Source: JAJEFO01 sp022819605 (GTDB taxonomy: Bacteria > Pseudomonadota > Alphaproteobacteria > Rhodobacterales > Rhodobacteraceae). Taken from it: a stretch of 64,000 nucleotides of DNA. The stretch covers positions 1,178,001-1,242,000 of the forward strand of contig OZ244901.1 of the NCBI GenBank assembly GCA_965221545.1. The letters are read 5' to 3'. The translations under genes and the position numbers were made by a program. This document shows positions 54,022-63,161 of this stretch, in pieces (positions within the stretch are counted from its first letter, which is position 1; every line of letters begins with the position of its first letter). A model generated the notes under the pieces. The model worked only from the letters and a program-made list of their open reading frames with translations, did no database searches and was not told the DNA's origin.

Positions 54022-54297
54022 TCAATGCATCGGCGCGTCCGGCGGCAACGCCAAGTCAAGCTCGACCGCGTCCAGCTGCTCGTCGAGCGCCTCGATCATC
54101 TCCATCGCGCGCTCGCGGACATGGTCGCGCGTTCCCGCATCCATGTCCGGCAGGTCCCGGCGGCAGCTCGGGCACCGGCAATCCAGCGAAGCCGCCAGCT
54201 TTGTCAGCGCGGCATGGACGATCTGCGCGGCCTCCGGGTCCACCATGAAGCCGACAAGCGGGATGTCGTCATCCGCCACCGGCAGGCATCCGTTCAT
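54022..54297 (-). CDS. Small protein with possible metal-binding cysteines
   Basis: The 91-residue acidic protein contains C-R-C-P-S-C near the middle and a long C-terminal helix. The start at 54297 is chosen because upstream sequence is arginine-rich and unlike the rest. No family recognised. Confidence 0.5.
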   Translation of the reverse strand: MNGCLPVADDDIPLVGFMVDPEAAQIVHAALTKLAASLDCRCPSCRRDLPDMDAGTRDHVRERAMEMIEALDEQLDAVELDLALPPDAPMH

Positions 54298-55003
54298 CGT
54301 CCGGCATGGTCGCGATCGCGATGGCGCCTTTCGACGTCGTTCTTCGCATTTGCCTGTTCCCCGCTGCATGGTTGCTCGGTCAACGCCGTTTGCCGATCTC
54401 TCGATGCCGCGCCTTGCTCCGATGTGCAAGCCGACACGCATTCGGCGATCTGCCGAAACGTGTCGACGGGTGCCTGGCATCATGCAGGGCGCTTTCACGC
54501 TTGCTGACGGGGATCCGGTCGATTCCCCTTGATCTGCGTGATGGCCGGGGGAGGCGGTCGCCCCTCAACCGACTTGCGGGAAGTCGACCAAGGGGCTTGT
54601 CTCGATGCCGGTGCAACATCCGAGACGGGAATGCGTCGCACGATTCATTCCCGGATTCCATGCCTTCCTGCGCCCGCACCCGGACTTTTCTCGAGCACGA
54701 CGACGCAGCGGAAACCGACCGCTGACGCCCGGAGCAATGCGGGCATTGCGGCGATCGCGCCGCGTTCCGGGCGAGATTTCGCGCGGCAACCGGCGGCAAC
54801 AGTCATGAGAGCCAGCGGATCTCCTTGACGTGCCGCGCCCTGCATCGGCGTCCTCCGGGCTCTTCAGCGCGCGCCCTGAAGGCGTCACGGAGACCTTCGT
54901 CAGTGAGGCCGTGTTCGCCGGGCATGTTGACGTGCGACCATCACATCGGCAAGTGATTGCAGATCACGAGGGACCTTCCGGCATGCCTGAAAGGATCAAG
55001 ACG
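54298..55003. other. Gene-free stretch containing a decayed zinc-ribbon gene end
   Basis: No intact gene is visible. At about 54758-54860 there is a degenerate copy of the 3' end and downstream flank of the zinc-ribbon gene at 56102. On the minus strand it still reads R-H-V-K-E-I-R-W-L-S-stop. Confidence 0.5.
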
Positions 55004-56150
55004 ATGAAAGACACCCGGTTCGGACCCAATGGCTGGACGCCGGAGCGGCTCCCAAGTCTCGAAGGCAAGACCTGCGTGATCACCGGCGCCAATGCGGGTA
55101 CGGGGTTTCAGGCCGCGCGCATTCTTCTCTCGAAGGGCGCAACCGTGGTGATGCTCAACCGCAGCGCCGAAAGATCGACCGCTGCCGTGAAGGAGCTGAA
55201 GGAGGAATTCGGCGCAGGTGCCGATGTGAACTTTGTCCGCATGGACCTCGCCGAGCTTGCAAGCGTGCGCACCGCGGCAGGCGAGGTGCTCAGGACCGTT
55301 CCCCGGATCGACGCACTCATCTGCAACGCGGCCATCGCGCAGGTGCCGGCACGGAAGCTGACGGTTGACGGGTTCGAAAGCCAGCTCGGGACCAATTACT
55401 ACGGTCACTTCGTCTTGTGCGGAATGCTCTTCGACCGCATCGAGGAGTCGAAGGGCCGGATCGTGGTCGTCGCCAGTCTCGGCTACAGGATGGGGCTGAG
55501 GACGATCAGGTTCGACGACATGAACTGGGACAGGAACTACGGCGCCAACGCGGCCTACAGCCAAAGCAAGCTGGCGCAGATGATGTTCGCCTACGAACTG
55601 CAGGATCGAGTGAAGGCCGCAGGCAAGTCCGTCAAGGTCTACGTCTGCCATCCCGGGGCATCCGCAACGTCGATCATCAGCACGAGCGGCGGCCTTGTCA
55701 CGCGCGCCCTGTGGTTCGTCATGTCCAGGTCGCCCATGGTTCAATCGGCCGAGAAGGGCGCCTATCCGGAAGTCATGTGCGCAACCGAGGACGGCCTGGA
55801 GCAGCGGGCCCTCCATGGTCCCACGGGTCGCATGGAAATGGTTGGTCCGGTCGGTCGCGGCTCCCTGGAACCTTGCGCCTGCGACAAGGCCGTCATGGAA
55901 AAGCTGTGGGAGCGGTCGGAGAAGGAGACAGGATTCAGTTGGGGGCTGTCGGGTCGATCCAGGTAGGGAACCACCAAGATCCGCAGAGTCACGCAGGCCA
56001 CCGGCGGATGCAGTGCTGGCCGAGCCAGAGGCCAAGCGGTTGGCGGGCCTGGCGCGCGCCGCATTCCGGGCGAGTTGTCGCGCCTCAACCGGCGGCAACG
56101 ATCAGGAGAGCCAGCGGATCTCCTTGACGTGCCGCGCCCCGCATCCGCTG
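54758..56150. repeat. Imperfect direct repeats flanking the short-chain dehydrogenase gene
   Basis: About 100 bases at 54758-54860 and 56050-56150 share long identical runs (for example GAGAGCCAGCGGATCTCCTT). They hold the last codons of a zinc-ribbon gene and its flank, intact at the right copy and broken at the left. The dehydrogenase gene lies between them. Confidence 0.75.
55004..55966 (+). CDS. Short-chain dehydrogenase/reductase
   Basis: The 320-residue classical/extended SDR has a nucleotide-binding T-G-A-N-A-G-T-G, N-A-A, V-V-V-A-S-L and catalytic Y-S-Q-S-K. The layout resembles retinol-dehydrogenase/WW-oxidoreductase-like or protochlorophyllide-reductase-like SDRs; substrate unknown. 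ATG 55004 has AAGGA eight bases upstream; ATG 54983 is an alternative. It stands alone between direct repeats, suggesting insertion. Confidence 0.87.
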   Translation: MKDTRFGPNGWTPERLPSLEGKTCVITGANAGTGFQAARILLSKGATVVMLNRSAERSTAAVKELKEEFGAGADVNFVRMDLAELASVRTAAGEVLRTVPRIDALICNAAIAQVPARKLTVDGFESQLGTNYYGHFVLCGMLFDRIEESKGRIVVVASLGYRMGLRTIRFDDMNWDRNYGANAAYSQSKLAQMMFAYELQDRVKAAGKSVKVYVCHPGASATSIISTSGGLVTRALWFVMSRSPMVQSAEKGAYPEVMCATEDGLEQRALHGPTGRMEMVGPVGRGSLEPCACDKAVMEKLWERSEKETGFSWGLSGRSR

Positions 56151-56485
56151 CATCGCATCGTGGCGACGGCATCACGAACGCGGGTATCTTCCCCGTGCCA
56201 GGCGACGAGGGCCGCGACCGGAACGTCGCCGGAATGGCCGCACGCGCACGTGATCCGGAGCGTGCCGCCGCGCAGACGGCCAAGTCTCCGCCCTTCGAGG
56301 CGCAGCTCCAGGTCCTGCCGGGACGCGCCCTCGGCCTGGCCGGTGCCTTGCAGGCGGTCCTTGAACAGCGTCTCAAGGGTGGGTTTCGCGACCGGTTTCG
56401 GTGACGGTTTCCTCGACCGAAACCTGCTTGACGGGATCCCGCGTGACGGGCCGTCGCGCACGGATCGCCCCGAACTCACCGACAT
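56102..56485 (-). CDS. Small zinc-ribbon protein
   Basis: The 127-residue protein ends in two cysteine pairs, C-A-C-G-H and C-S-G-C-G, with a conserved R-H-V-K-E-I-R-W tail, consistent with a zinc ribbon. The N-terminal half is basic and low-complexity. A decayed second copy of its end lies at about 54.8 kb. Function unknown, nucleic-acid binding plausible. Confidence 0.65.
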   Translation of the reverse strand: MSVSSGRSVRDGPSRGIPSSRFRSRKPSPKPVAKPTLETLFKDRLQGTGQAEGASRQDLELRLEGRRLGRLRGGTLRITCACGHSGDVPVAALVAWHGEDTRVRDAVATMRCSGCGARHVKEIRWLS

Positions 56486-56673
56486 CCGGTCCCCCCTCTC
56501 CGATGCACCGACACGCTATCCGTCCCGAGGACGCCGGTCAACAAGCCGGCTCCAGCGGTCGGCACGCGAATTCCGGCACGACGGTCAGGCTGCGGAAACC
56601 GCGCCGAACCGCCACGCAGGCGGTTGCATTTTCCTCCGGCCAGTGGAAAGCCGGTGCGAGGAAGGACTGGCAC

Positions 56674-57228
56674 ATGTTCTACAAGGACGAACGGCTCGCG
56701 CTGCTGATCGACGGCGCGAACCTGTACGGCGCGACGAAGGCGCTGGGATTCGACATCGACTACAAGCTGCTGCGCCAGGAGTTCATGCGGCGCGGCAGGC
56801 TGCTGCGGGCGTTCTACTACACCGCGCTCCTGGAGAACGAGGAGTACTCCCCGATCCGGCCGCTCGCGGACTGGCTCGCCTATAACGGGTTCGCCATGGT
56901 GACAAAGCCGGCGAAGGAATTCACCGACGGCCAGGGCCGCCGCAGGGTGAAGGGGAACATGGACGTCGAGATCGCGGTCGACGCCATGGAGCTTGCGCCG
57001 CATGTCGACCACGTCGTGCTGTTTTCCGGGGACGGCGACTTTCGCCCGCTCGTGGAAAGCCTGCAGCGCCAGGGCGTGCGGGTGTCCGTCGTCTCGACGA
57101 TCCGGTCTCAGCCGCCGATGATCGCGGACGAGCTGCGCCGCCAGACCGACAACTTCATCGAGCTTGACGAACTGAAGGACGTCATCGGGCGCCCGCCGCG
57201 CGAGCCGCACGATCGCACCGGGCAGTGA
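56674..57228 (+). CDS. NYN-domain (LabA/DUF88-like) predicted ribonuclease
   Basis: The 184-residue protein is a NYN/PIN-like domain with acidic residues in L-L-I-D-G-A-N-L-Y, K-G-N-M-D-V-E-I-A-V-D and F-S-G-D-G-D-F. The start at 56674 has AGGAAGGACTGGCAC before it; the open frame upstream is non-coding in look. Members are predicted RNases acting in RNA processing; the target is unknown. Confidence 0.88.
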   Translation: MFYKDERLALLIDGANLYGATKALGFDIDYKLLRQEFMRRGRLLRAFYYTALLENEEYSPIRPLADWLAYNGFAMVTKPAKEFTDGQGRRRVKGNMDVEIAVDAMELAPHVDHVVLFSGDGDFRPLVESLQRQGVRVSVVSTIRSQPPMIADELRRQTDNFIELDELKDVIGRPPREPHDRTGQ

Positions 57229-57464
57229 CGCGCCGGGCATCCGGAATCCGCATGCCCCTGTGGTCCGCGAGGCAACCGTCTCTCCTCTCGACAGCGACCG
57301 GCGTCTCGTACCCGTTGGTGGATCGAGACGTGTGCACGGATCGTGCCGGCCAGGACATCCTGCCAACACCGCCTTGGAACGGCAACGAAGGAGGCCCGTG
57401 AACGGACTGCATCCGCGATCTGCACACGCTCGCCCGAATGCAGCTTGCGGAATGCCACGGACCG

Positions 57465-57821
57465 TCAGCCGGACCCTTTATGGAGTAGTTTGTCCTGCAA
57501 CGTTCGGGCGACCTGGACCAGTTCCTCGAGTTCCGCACGTCGGCCCGCTTCGAGCATGTCGTCGCGCATCTTCGTCGCCAGGATGTGCGTCGCGCGAAAC
57601 GTCGTCTTGATCAGCGGCGCCAGACGACCCGCTGCCTCGTCCCGGTCCGCCGTCGCCGCGAGCGCCGCGCAGCGCACGAACTCCGACCCGGTGAGGCCGC
57701 GCGCTTCCGCAAAGGCCTCTATCTGCTCCCACTCCCGGTCAAGGAAGCGAACCGAACGCGACCTGCGCCTTGCGTTCCCGTCGGCTTTGTCAGTCTCCGT
57801 TTCGCTGCTTCCAGATGCCAT
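57465..57821 (-). CDS. Ribbon-helix-helix-like small protein (possible mobilisation or regulatory protein)
   Basis: The 118-residue protein has R-S-V-R-F-L-D-R-E-W-E-Q-I-E-A-F-A-E and G-L-T-G-S-E-F-V-R, an arrangement seen in ribbon-helix-helix and MobC-like proteins, plus a C-terminal helix. The start at 57821 has GAGGGATTGGACTG before it. It sits beside the degraded integrase, so a plasmid/island accessory role is plausible. Confidence 0.6.
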   Translation of the reverse strand: MASGSSETETDKADGNARRRSRSVRFLDREWEQIEAFAEARGLTGSEFVRCAALAATADRDEAAGRLAPLIKTTFRATHILATKMRDDMLEAGRRAELEELVQVARTLQDKLLHKGSG

Positions 57822-57884
57822 CAGTCCAATCCCTCTTCCTGCCGTCCGACCTTGCCGGCACCGGCAACATTGCAAATGTTGAAC

Positions 57885-58728
57885 TCAGCATTTGCACAAC
57901 TCGTCGATGCGATCGGCGATTCGCTGTGCCGGCTCGCGCAGCTGGTCCAAGGTCCAGTCGGCGGCGTAGCCCTCCGTCACGTCCGACGGACGGGCGTGGT
58001 TCACCAGCCGCTTGGTCAGCGAGCGCGGCAGCATCAGCTCGCGCTCGGCCACCGTGATGAAGGCGTTGCGCAGCCCGTGGAACCAGAAGCGGGTCCCCGC
58101 CGCTTCGCCGATGCCTTCATAGAATCGCGCAGTGTCCGCGATATGTCCTGCCCGCGCCTTCTTCGGCGACGGGAACACCCAGCCGGACGGCGCGGCCTGG
58201 CCGTAATCCGACCGGAGCCGCTCGAAGATGGCGGCGAGCTGCCGCGTGACCGGAAGCTCGAGCGGCTTCCCCGTCTTCGTTTCCTCGACCCGCAGGATGC
58301 GCCGCTCCAGGTCGACCCGCTCCCAGCGCAGCGACACGACCTCGCCCCGGCGCATGCCGGTATAGAGGCCGATCAGGAAGATGTCGCGGAGCGCGGGATT
58401 GATCACGACCGCCTCGATGCCCGCGCGCCAGCGCGGCAGCACCTCCGCCGGGCCCGGGATCCGACGCCGTCGCTTGGCGTTGAAGCGCCCGCCCGCCGCC
58501 AGCCAGAGATCGACCGGGTTGCGGCCCTCGTGGTCCGCGCAGGGCCGGCGATAGACCGAGCGCAGCAGCGACATCGCCTGGTTCCCCGTCGCCCAGCCGT
58601 GCCTCGCCCCGCGCGACCTGCCCGAGCATGTCGCGCGCCTTCCTGCGCGCCTCGTCGGGGCCGACCCGGCCGAAGCGCCCGATGACGACGCGCTTGTTCG
58701 GCGAAATGTTGCGTGCAACATTTCGCCC
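57885..58728 (-). pseudogene. Phage-type tyrosine integrase, internally deleted and cut by the RIT element
   Basis: The catalytic domain is complete: R in Y-T-G-M-R-R-G-E-V-V, H-G-L-R-N-A-F, N-H-A-R and Y in V-T-E-G-Y-A-A-D-W. Upstream, the family N-terminal part (R-V-V-I-G-R-F-G-R-V-G-P-D-E-A-R) is in another frame and joins directly at about 58607-58612, so most of the core-binding domain is missing. The 5' end stops at the palindrome and RIT element at 58700-58729. It cannot encode an active integrase. Confidence 0.85.
58700..58727. repeat. Perfect-armed 13-bp palindrome abutting the RIT element
   Basis: GGCGAAATGTTGC and its exact reverse complement are separated by two bases, one base outside the RIT end. 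It contains the ATGTTGC core present in the RIT termini. Confidence 0.85.
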
Positions 58729-58922
58729 ACTATGTTGCGGTTGTTTTTATGTTGCGGTGGCTCAGAAGGTTCAGGATTAACAGGGACATCGCTGGAATTT
58801 CCGCAACATTTCATTTTGGCAGACGCCCGTATCCGATGACCGGATTTTCGGCGGCGACAGGCGCTGCCGATCGCGAGCTCCGTCTCCCCGCCCTTTCTCT
58901 CCGGCCAGCCCGTGGCTGGGCA
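58729..58922. repeat. RIT left terminal inverted repeat
   Basis: 194 bases identical to the reverse complement of 62478-62671, with weaker similarity for about 20 more bases inward. Confidence 0.92.
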
Positions 58923-59082
58923 CGCGCCGGGATTTCGAATGCGCCAAATTGACACTGACCTGACTCGGACGCAGGACACTTCCTTTCGCATGGACGTCCA
59001 TCGCCGGAGAGGTGTTGCGGAGAGCCGGAACCGTGACCCAGGGATCTGGTTCTCCCGCTCACCGCAACATAATCCTATCCGC

Positions 59083-60078
59083 TCAGAGCGCGTCAAGGAA
59101 GGCCATCAGCCCCTTGTCCTCCTTCCAGGGGCGATCCGGTCCGGGCTCCGCCGCATCGCACAGCGCCATCGCCCTGGCCTTCATCTCGATATCGATCTCG
59201 GCGTAGATGTTGGTCGTATCGAGGCTGACATGTCCAAGCCAGGAACGGATCGTGTTGATGTCGATCTCGGACTGAAGCAGGTGGCAGGCGCTTGAATGCC
59301 GAATCTGGTGCGGCGTTACGGTCCTCCCTTCGAGCTCGGGCACGCGGGCGGCGCAGCGCTCCACGAGCCGGTAGACGCCAAAGCGCGTGTAGGGCCGATT
59401 ATACCGGCTCAGGAAGACGGCGTCGTTGGCGGAGCGCCCCTTCACCAGTTCGGCGAGAACGCCTTCGGTTCGCGGCCAGAGCGGACACTGGCGCAGTTTC
59501 CCGCCCTTGCCGCGGAGGGTCACAAGCGCATGCCTGTCACCGCGGCCTCCGAGGTCCAGATCCTGCACCATCAGGGCGGTCGCTTCGGAGACGCGGGCGC
59601 CGGTGTTGTGGAGGAACAGGAGCAGCGCGTGTTCGACCCTGCCCCTTGGCGTTCTCCGGTCGGGGACATCGCGCAGCGCCTTCATCTCCGCCTTGCTGAG
59701 CCATCCTACGGGCCGGGGCGCCGCCTTCTTCTCGGTGATCGCGCGGATGCCGGCGCTCCACTCCAGGAGAGCGGGGTCGCGGCTGGCGACGAAACGGGCA
59801 AAGGCGCGGATTGCCGACAGGCGCAGGTTGCGGGTCTGCGCGGAGCAGCCGCGTTCGTCCTCGAGATGGGCGAGGAACTCCAGCACGCGCCGGGACGAGA
59901 GATCGTCCAGCGCGAGGCGATCCGCCGGCTTGCGGACCTTGGCGCTGACGAACGGGATCAGCAGGACGAAGGTGTCGCGGTAGCTGAGCTGGGTGTTGCG
60001 GGCGAGATTGCGTTCCGTGACGATGTGTTCGGCCAGGAAGCGGCGAAGCCAGGGGCCGAGAGTGCGGGGTTCATTCAT
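59083..60078 (-). CDS. ritC: Tyrosine recombinase, third gene of RIT element (RitC-like)
   Basis: The 331-residue recombinase has a SAM-like N-terminal domain and the catalytic set R in N-T-G-A-R-V-S-E, H-Q-I-R-H, G-H and Y in T-N-I-Y-A. ATG 60078 follows AAGGAGACAATC and overlaps the end of the previous gene by eight bases; an in-frame ATG 60096 lies inside that ribosome site. Together with its two partners it is thought to mobilise the element. Confidence 0.9.
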   Translation of the reverse strand: MNEPRTLGPWLRRFLAEHIVTERNLARNTQLSYRDTFVLLIPFVSAKVRKPADRLALDDLSSRRVLEFLAHLEDERGCSAQTRNLRLSAIRAFARFVASRDPALLEWSAGIRAITEKKAAPRPVGWLSKAEMKALRDVPDRRTPRGRVEHALLLFLHNTGARVSEATALMVQDLDLGGRGDRHALVTLRGKGGKLRQCPLWPRTEGVLAELVKGRSANDAVFLSRYNRPYTRFGVYRLVERCAARVPELEGRTVTPHQIRHSSACHLLQSEIDINTIRSWLGHVSLDTTNIYAEIDIEMKARAMALCDAAEPGPDRPWKEDKGLMAFLDAL

Positions 60079-61024
60079 GATTGTCTCCTTCGACATGACG
60101 TTCGAAACGGACCGAGGCCTGATGAAGCAATTCGGGCGTCATCGAGAGGTAGACCCTGGTTCCGTCGAGATTGGCGTGGCCGAGCCAGGTGGAGAGCGCC
60201 GGCAGCAGCCGCTGCACGTCGGCGCCTTGTCGGTACCAGGCTTCCAGCCTGTGAATCGCCGCGGCGTGACGAAGCGAGTGCAAGCACGGCGGACGCCGTC
60301 CGTCGTTCCGGTCATGCCGGATCCCGGCCGTCTCGATCACCTTGGCGAACGCTTTCTGAACGGTGCGTCCGGCCAAGGGCGTACCATCACGGTTGGCGAG
60401 GAAGGTCGAGGCCATGCCCTTCGGCAATGGGCGTTCCCTGCGTCTTGCGGCATGGTTCCGCAGGGCTTCGGCAAGCTGCATTCCAACGGGAACAAGGCGG
60501 TTCTTGAAGAACTTGCTGTCGCGTATGGTCAGCACCGCATCGTTCAGGTCGACATCTTCGAACGTCAGGCGCTGCGCTTCGCCGAAGCGAAGGCCGGCCC
60601 CGTAGAGCAGCAGGAGCAGCGCCCGCAGGGTGTCGGCGTCAAGCTGAACCGAGCGCTGCCGGCTGATGTCGATGGCCTCGAACATGCGCTGCAGCTCGTC
60701 ACGAGAGAAGACGTACGGCGGTGACGACTCCGGTCGCCGAGGCTCGTCATCTCGCGCGGGCAGCGGCGAGCGGGCGGCATGGCCGCGGCTGATCGCGTAG
60801 TGCCAGAACCCGACCAGTGCACCGTACCTGCTGGCACGGGTCCGGGTCAGCGGACCCTTGCCGGCAAGGAAGCCAAGAACTTCGGCTTTGCTGACGGCAT
60901 CGCAGTTGCGGTCACCACCGACACGTGCACAGAACCGATGCAACACTCCTGCGCTTGTGACGAACTTCGCACCATGGGCCCGCCGCCAGTCGATGTAGGC
61001 GTCAGTCGCTTCCAGGAGGGTCAT
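60071..61024 (-). CDS. ritB: Tyrosine recombinase, second gene of RIT element (RitB-like)
   Basis: The 317-residue recombinase has R in G-A-G-L-R-F-G-E-A, H-S-L-R-H, L-G-H-A-N-L and Y in R-V-Y-L. It overlaps the first gene as ATGA and the third by eight bases, implying translational coupling of all three. Its N-terminus is shorter than that of the first gene. Confidence 0.9.
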   Translation of the reverse strand: MTLLEATDAYIDWRRAHGAKFVTSAGVLHRFCARVGGDRNCDAVSKAEVLGFLAGKGPLTRTRASRYGALVGFWHYAISRGHAARSPLPARDDEPRRPESSPPYVFSRDELQRMFEAIDISRQRSVQLDADTLRALLLLLYGAGLRFGEAQRLTFEDVDLNDAVLTIRDSKFFKNRLVPVGMQLAEALRNHAARRRERPLPKGMASTFLANRDGTPLAGRTVQKAFAKVIETAGIRHDRNDGRRPPCLHSLRHAAAIHRLEAWYRQGADVQRLLPALSTWLGHANLDGTRVYLSMTPELLHQASVRFERHVEGDNHE

Positions 61025-62271
61025 GCCAGGCCCTCCAGGTCGATCTCGCCGACCTCGCGCAGCGTGTCGAGCTGCACCTTGGCATATACGGCAGTGGCCG
61101 AGACGCTGCGATGGCCCAGGTAGTCGCCCACCTCCTTCATCGACAGGCCGTGGTCGAGGAGATGCTGGGCCGTGCCGTGCCTGAGCGCATGGGGGCCGCG
61201 GCGCTTGCCGACAATCCCGATGCGGTCGGCACGGTTGCTGACAATATTGCCGATCGCGTCCCTGGTCATCGGTCGGATCGGGGCGTCCAGCGTCAGGAAC
61301 AGTTCTCTTTCCGGGCGTTTCGGACGAACCTCGCGGAGGTAGCGCAGGACCGTCTGCCCGACACCGCGCGACAGGGGATAGTGATGGGTGCGGCCCGGCT
61401 TCGGGCGGCGCACCTGCAATCGCTCCTCTGTCCAGTCCAGGTCGTCGAGCCTGAGGCCGACGACCTCGCCGGCGCGCAGGCCGTAGGCGATCAGAAGCAT
61501 GAGAATGGCCCGGTCACGTACGTCAACGGGCCGGTCGCCTTCCGTGGTTGCAAGCAGGCGCAGGACTTCGTCCCGGTCCAGTCCCTTCGGGATCGTCTCG
61601 CCGGGGTGGAAGTGGGGCGGCAGGATGCCATCGGCAAGCCCCGCCATGCACCAGCCCCGGTCCTCGGCAAAGCGGAAGAAGGTCCGCAGGTGTTGCGCGT
61701 AGTTCCTGATTGACCTCCGCCCGAGGCCGCGGGCATGCCAGCACGCGATCTGGCCGTCGATGTCTTCGATGCAGACCGAAACCAGGGTGATCCCGCGGTC
61801 ATCCAGCCTGTCGAAGAAGTGATCGACCGTGTGGCAGCAACCGTGAACCGTTGCCTCGGCCCAGCCCCGCTCCGAGCGCATCCAGTTTGCGAAGATCGCG
61901 ACTTCGCCGTCATGAGCGTGCCGCGGCAGGCACGGCTCCTCGGCGAACATGTCCACGAAACGCAGCCATTGCACGGCGTGTACGACGAACCTCTGTCGGG
62001 CCTCCGGCCGCGCACGCGCTTTGCGTCGGCGTTCGTCGGGCAGTGACCATTGCTCCGCTGCAGCCTCGACACGGGTGATGCCGACGCGGTCACCGGCCTG
62101 CAGGTCGAGAAGGTCAACCAGGTGGGCCTGGTGACTGGCAACCTGGCGCAAGGTGCCCTGCCGGGCTCCTGCCTCGGCACAATGCTCAAGCCAGCGAAGC
62201 CGCTCATCGAGGAGCGGCGCCGTGCGGTATCTCTCGATTGTGGAACCATCGGTGAAAAGGTCTTCGAACAT
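61021..62271 (-). CDS. ritA: Tyrosine recombinase, first gene of RIT element (RitA-like)
   Basis: The 416-residue recombinase has R in Y-G-L-R-A-G-E-V-V, H-A-L-R-H-G-T, L-G-H-R-S-V and Y in A-V-Y-A. The start at 62271 follows AAGGAGACACGATC. It is the promoter-proximal gene; the 206 bases between it and the right inverted repeat should hold the promoter. Confidence 0.9.
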   Translation of the reverse strand: MFEDLFTDGSTIERYRTAPLLDERLRWLEHCAEAGARQGTLRQVASHQAHLVDLLDLQAGDRVGITRVEAAAEQWSLPDERRRKARARPEARQRFVVHAVQWLRFVDMFAEEPCLPRHAHDGEVAIFANWMRSERGWAEATVHGCCHTVDHFFDRLDDRGITLVSVCIEDIDGQIACWHARGLGRRSIRNYAQHLRTFFRFAEDRGWCMAGLADGILPPHFHPGETIPKGLDRDEVLRLLATTEGDRPVDVRDRAILMLLIAYGLRAGEVVGLRLDDLDWTEERLQVRRPKPGRTHHYPLSRGVGQTVLRYLREVRPKRPERELFLTLDAPIRPMTRDAIGNIVSNRADRIGIVGKRRGPHALRHGTAQHLLDHGLSMKEVGDYLGHRSVSATAVYAKVQLDTLREVGEIDLEGLA

Positions 62272-62477
62272 GATCGTGTCTCCTTCTTGTGGAAGACAGG
62301 ATCATGCCGTGACGGGGGAGCAGGGAAAATTATGTTGCGGTGAGGTGATCGCTCAGTTGCCCGAAACGCCGGCTTCCGCGCTCCATGACAGGTTCTTCCA
62401 CGCGTTCAGACTCTCGGGAGAAGCCGTGATCGCGGTGCAATCCAGGGTAGCTCTGGCACTTTGGAAATCCAGGCGCT

Positions 62478-62671
62478 TGCCCAGCCACGGGCTGGCCGGA
62501 GAGAAAGGGCGGGGAGACGGAGCTCGCGATCGGCAGCGCCTGTCGCCGCCGAAAATCCGGTCATCGGATACGGGCGTCTGCCAAAATGAAATGTTGCGGA
62601 AATTCCAGCGATGTCCCTGTTAATCCTGAACCTTCTGAGCCACCGCAACATAAAAACAACCGCAACATAGT
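62478..62671. repeat. RIT right terminal inverted repeat
   Basis: Reverse complement of 58729-58922 without mismatch by eye. Confidence 0.92.
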
Positions 62672-62805
62672 CGGCGCCTTGCGGCCGCCGTGGCCCCGCG
62701 CCTGAACCGCTGCGGCGGCTGGAAGCCTCCGCAATGCGCCAACGACAACCGGCCGGTGGCGCAGGTCGCGCTTGCCGCGTGATTCGCGAGAAGAACATCA
62801 TGGAA

Positions 62806-62960
62806 TCAAAGAGTGAACCATACGAGAATCGCGCCCATCAAGGTTGCAAGCCTGGCGGTGCCTTGCCAATCCAACCAATGCCTGTGCTGGCACAGCGATT
62901 CGAAGAGGCTCAAGCCCAAGACGGCACGGCTCCTTACTTCGACCCATGATGCGCAGCAAA
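62806..62960 (-). pseudogene. Possible C-terminal remnant of a membrane protein
   Basis: A short frame closed upstream by a stop reads S-W-V-E-V-R-S-R-A-V-L-G-L-S-L-F-E, then H-W-L-D-W-Q-G-T-A-R-L-A-T-L and ends A-I-L-V-W-F-T-L. It looks like the tail of a conserved membrane protein, but no start exists. The rest of 62672-63161 holds no gene I can support. Confidence 0.3.
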
Positions 62961-63161
62961 ATCTGCCTTTCCTTCCCTCTGGTTTGCTTCACGTGATCAC
63001 CAGCAGGGGAGTATCTGGCCTCGATTCCCCGGCCACCGCCACATCACGGAATTTGCGCACCAGGAACAACCTTCCGCTACTTTCGCGAATGAGCTGCCGC
63101 GTTGCCGGGGTGACCGCTCTGGTGCATGATCTGTCGCCGCGCACTTCCGGGAGACCGCAGG

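Larger units (their letters stand above)
58729..62671 (-). mobile_element. Recombinase-in-trio (RIT) element
   Basis: Three different tyrosine recombinases in overlapping order on one strand are enclosed by perfect 194-bp inverted repeats starting ACTATGTTGCGG. This is the defining layout of RIT elements. A TATGTTGCGG motif recurs twice at each outer end, and an inner inverted copy (CTCACCGCAACATAAT) borders the genes on each side. No target duplication is visible. All three genes are intact. Confidence 0.9.
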
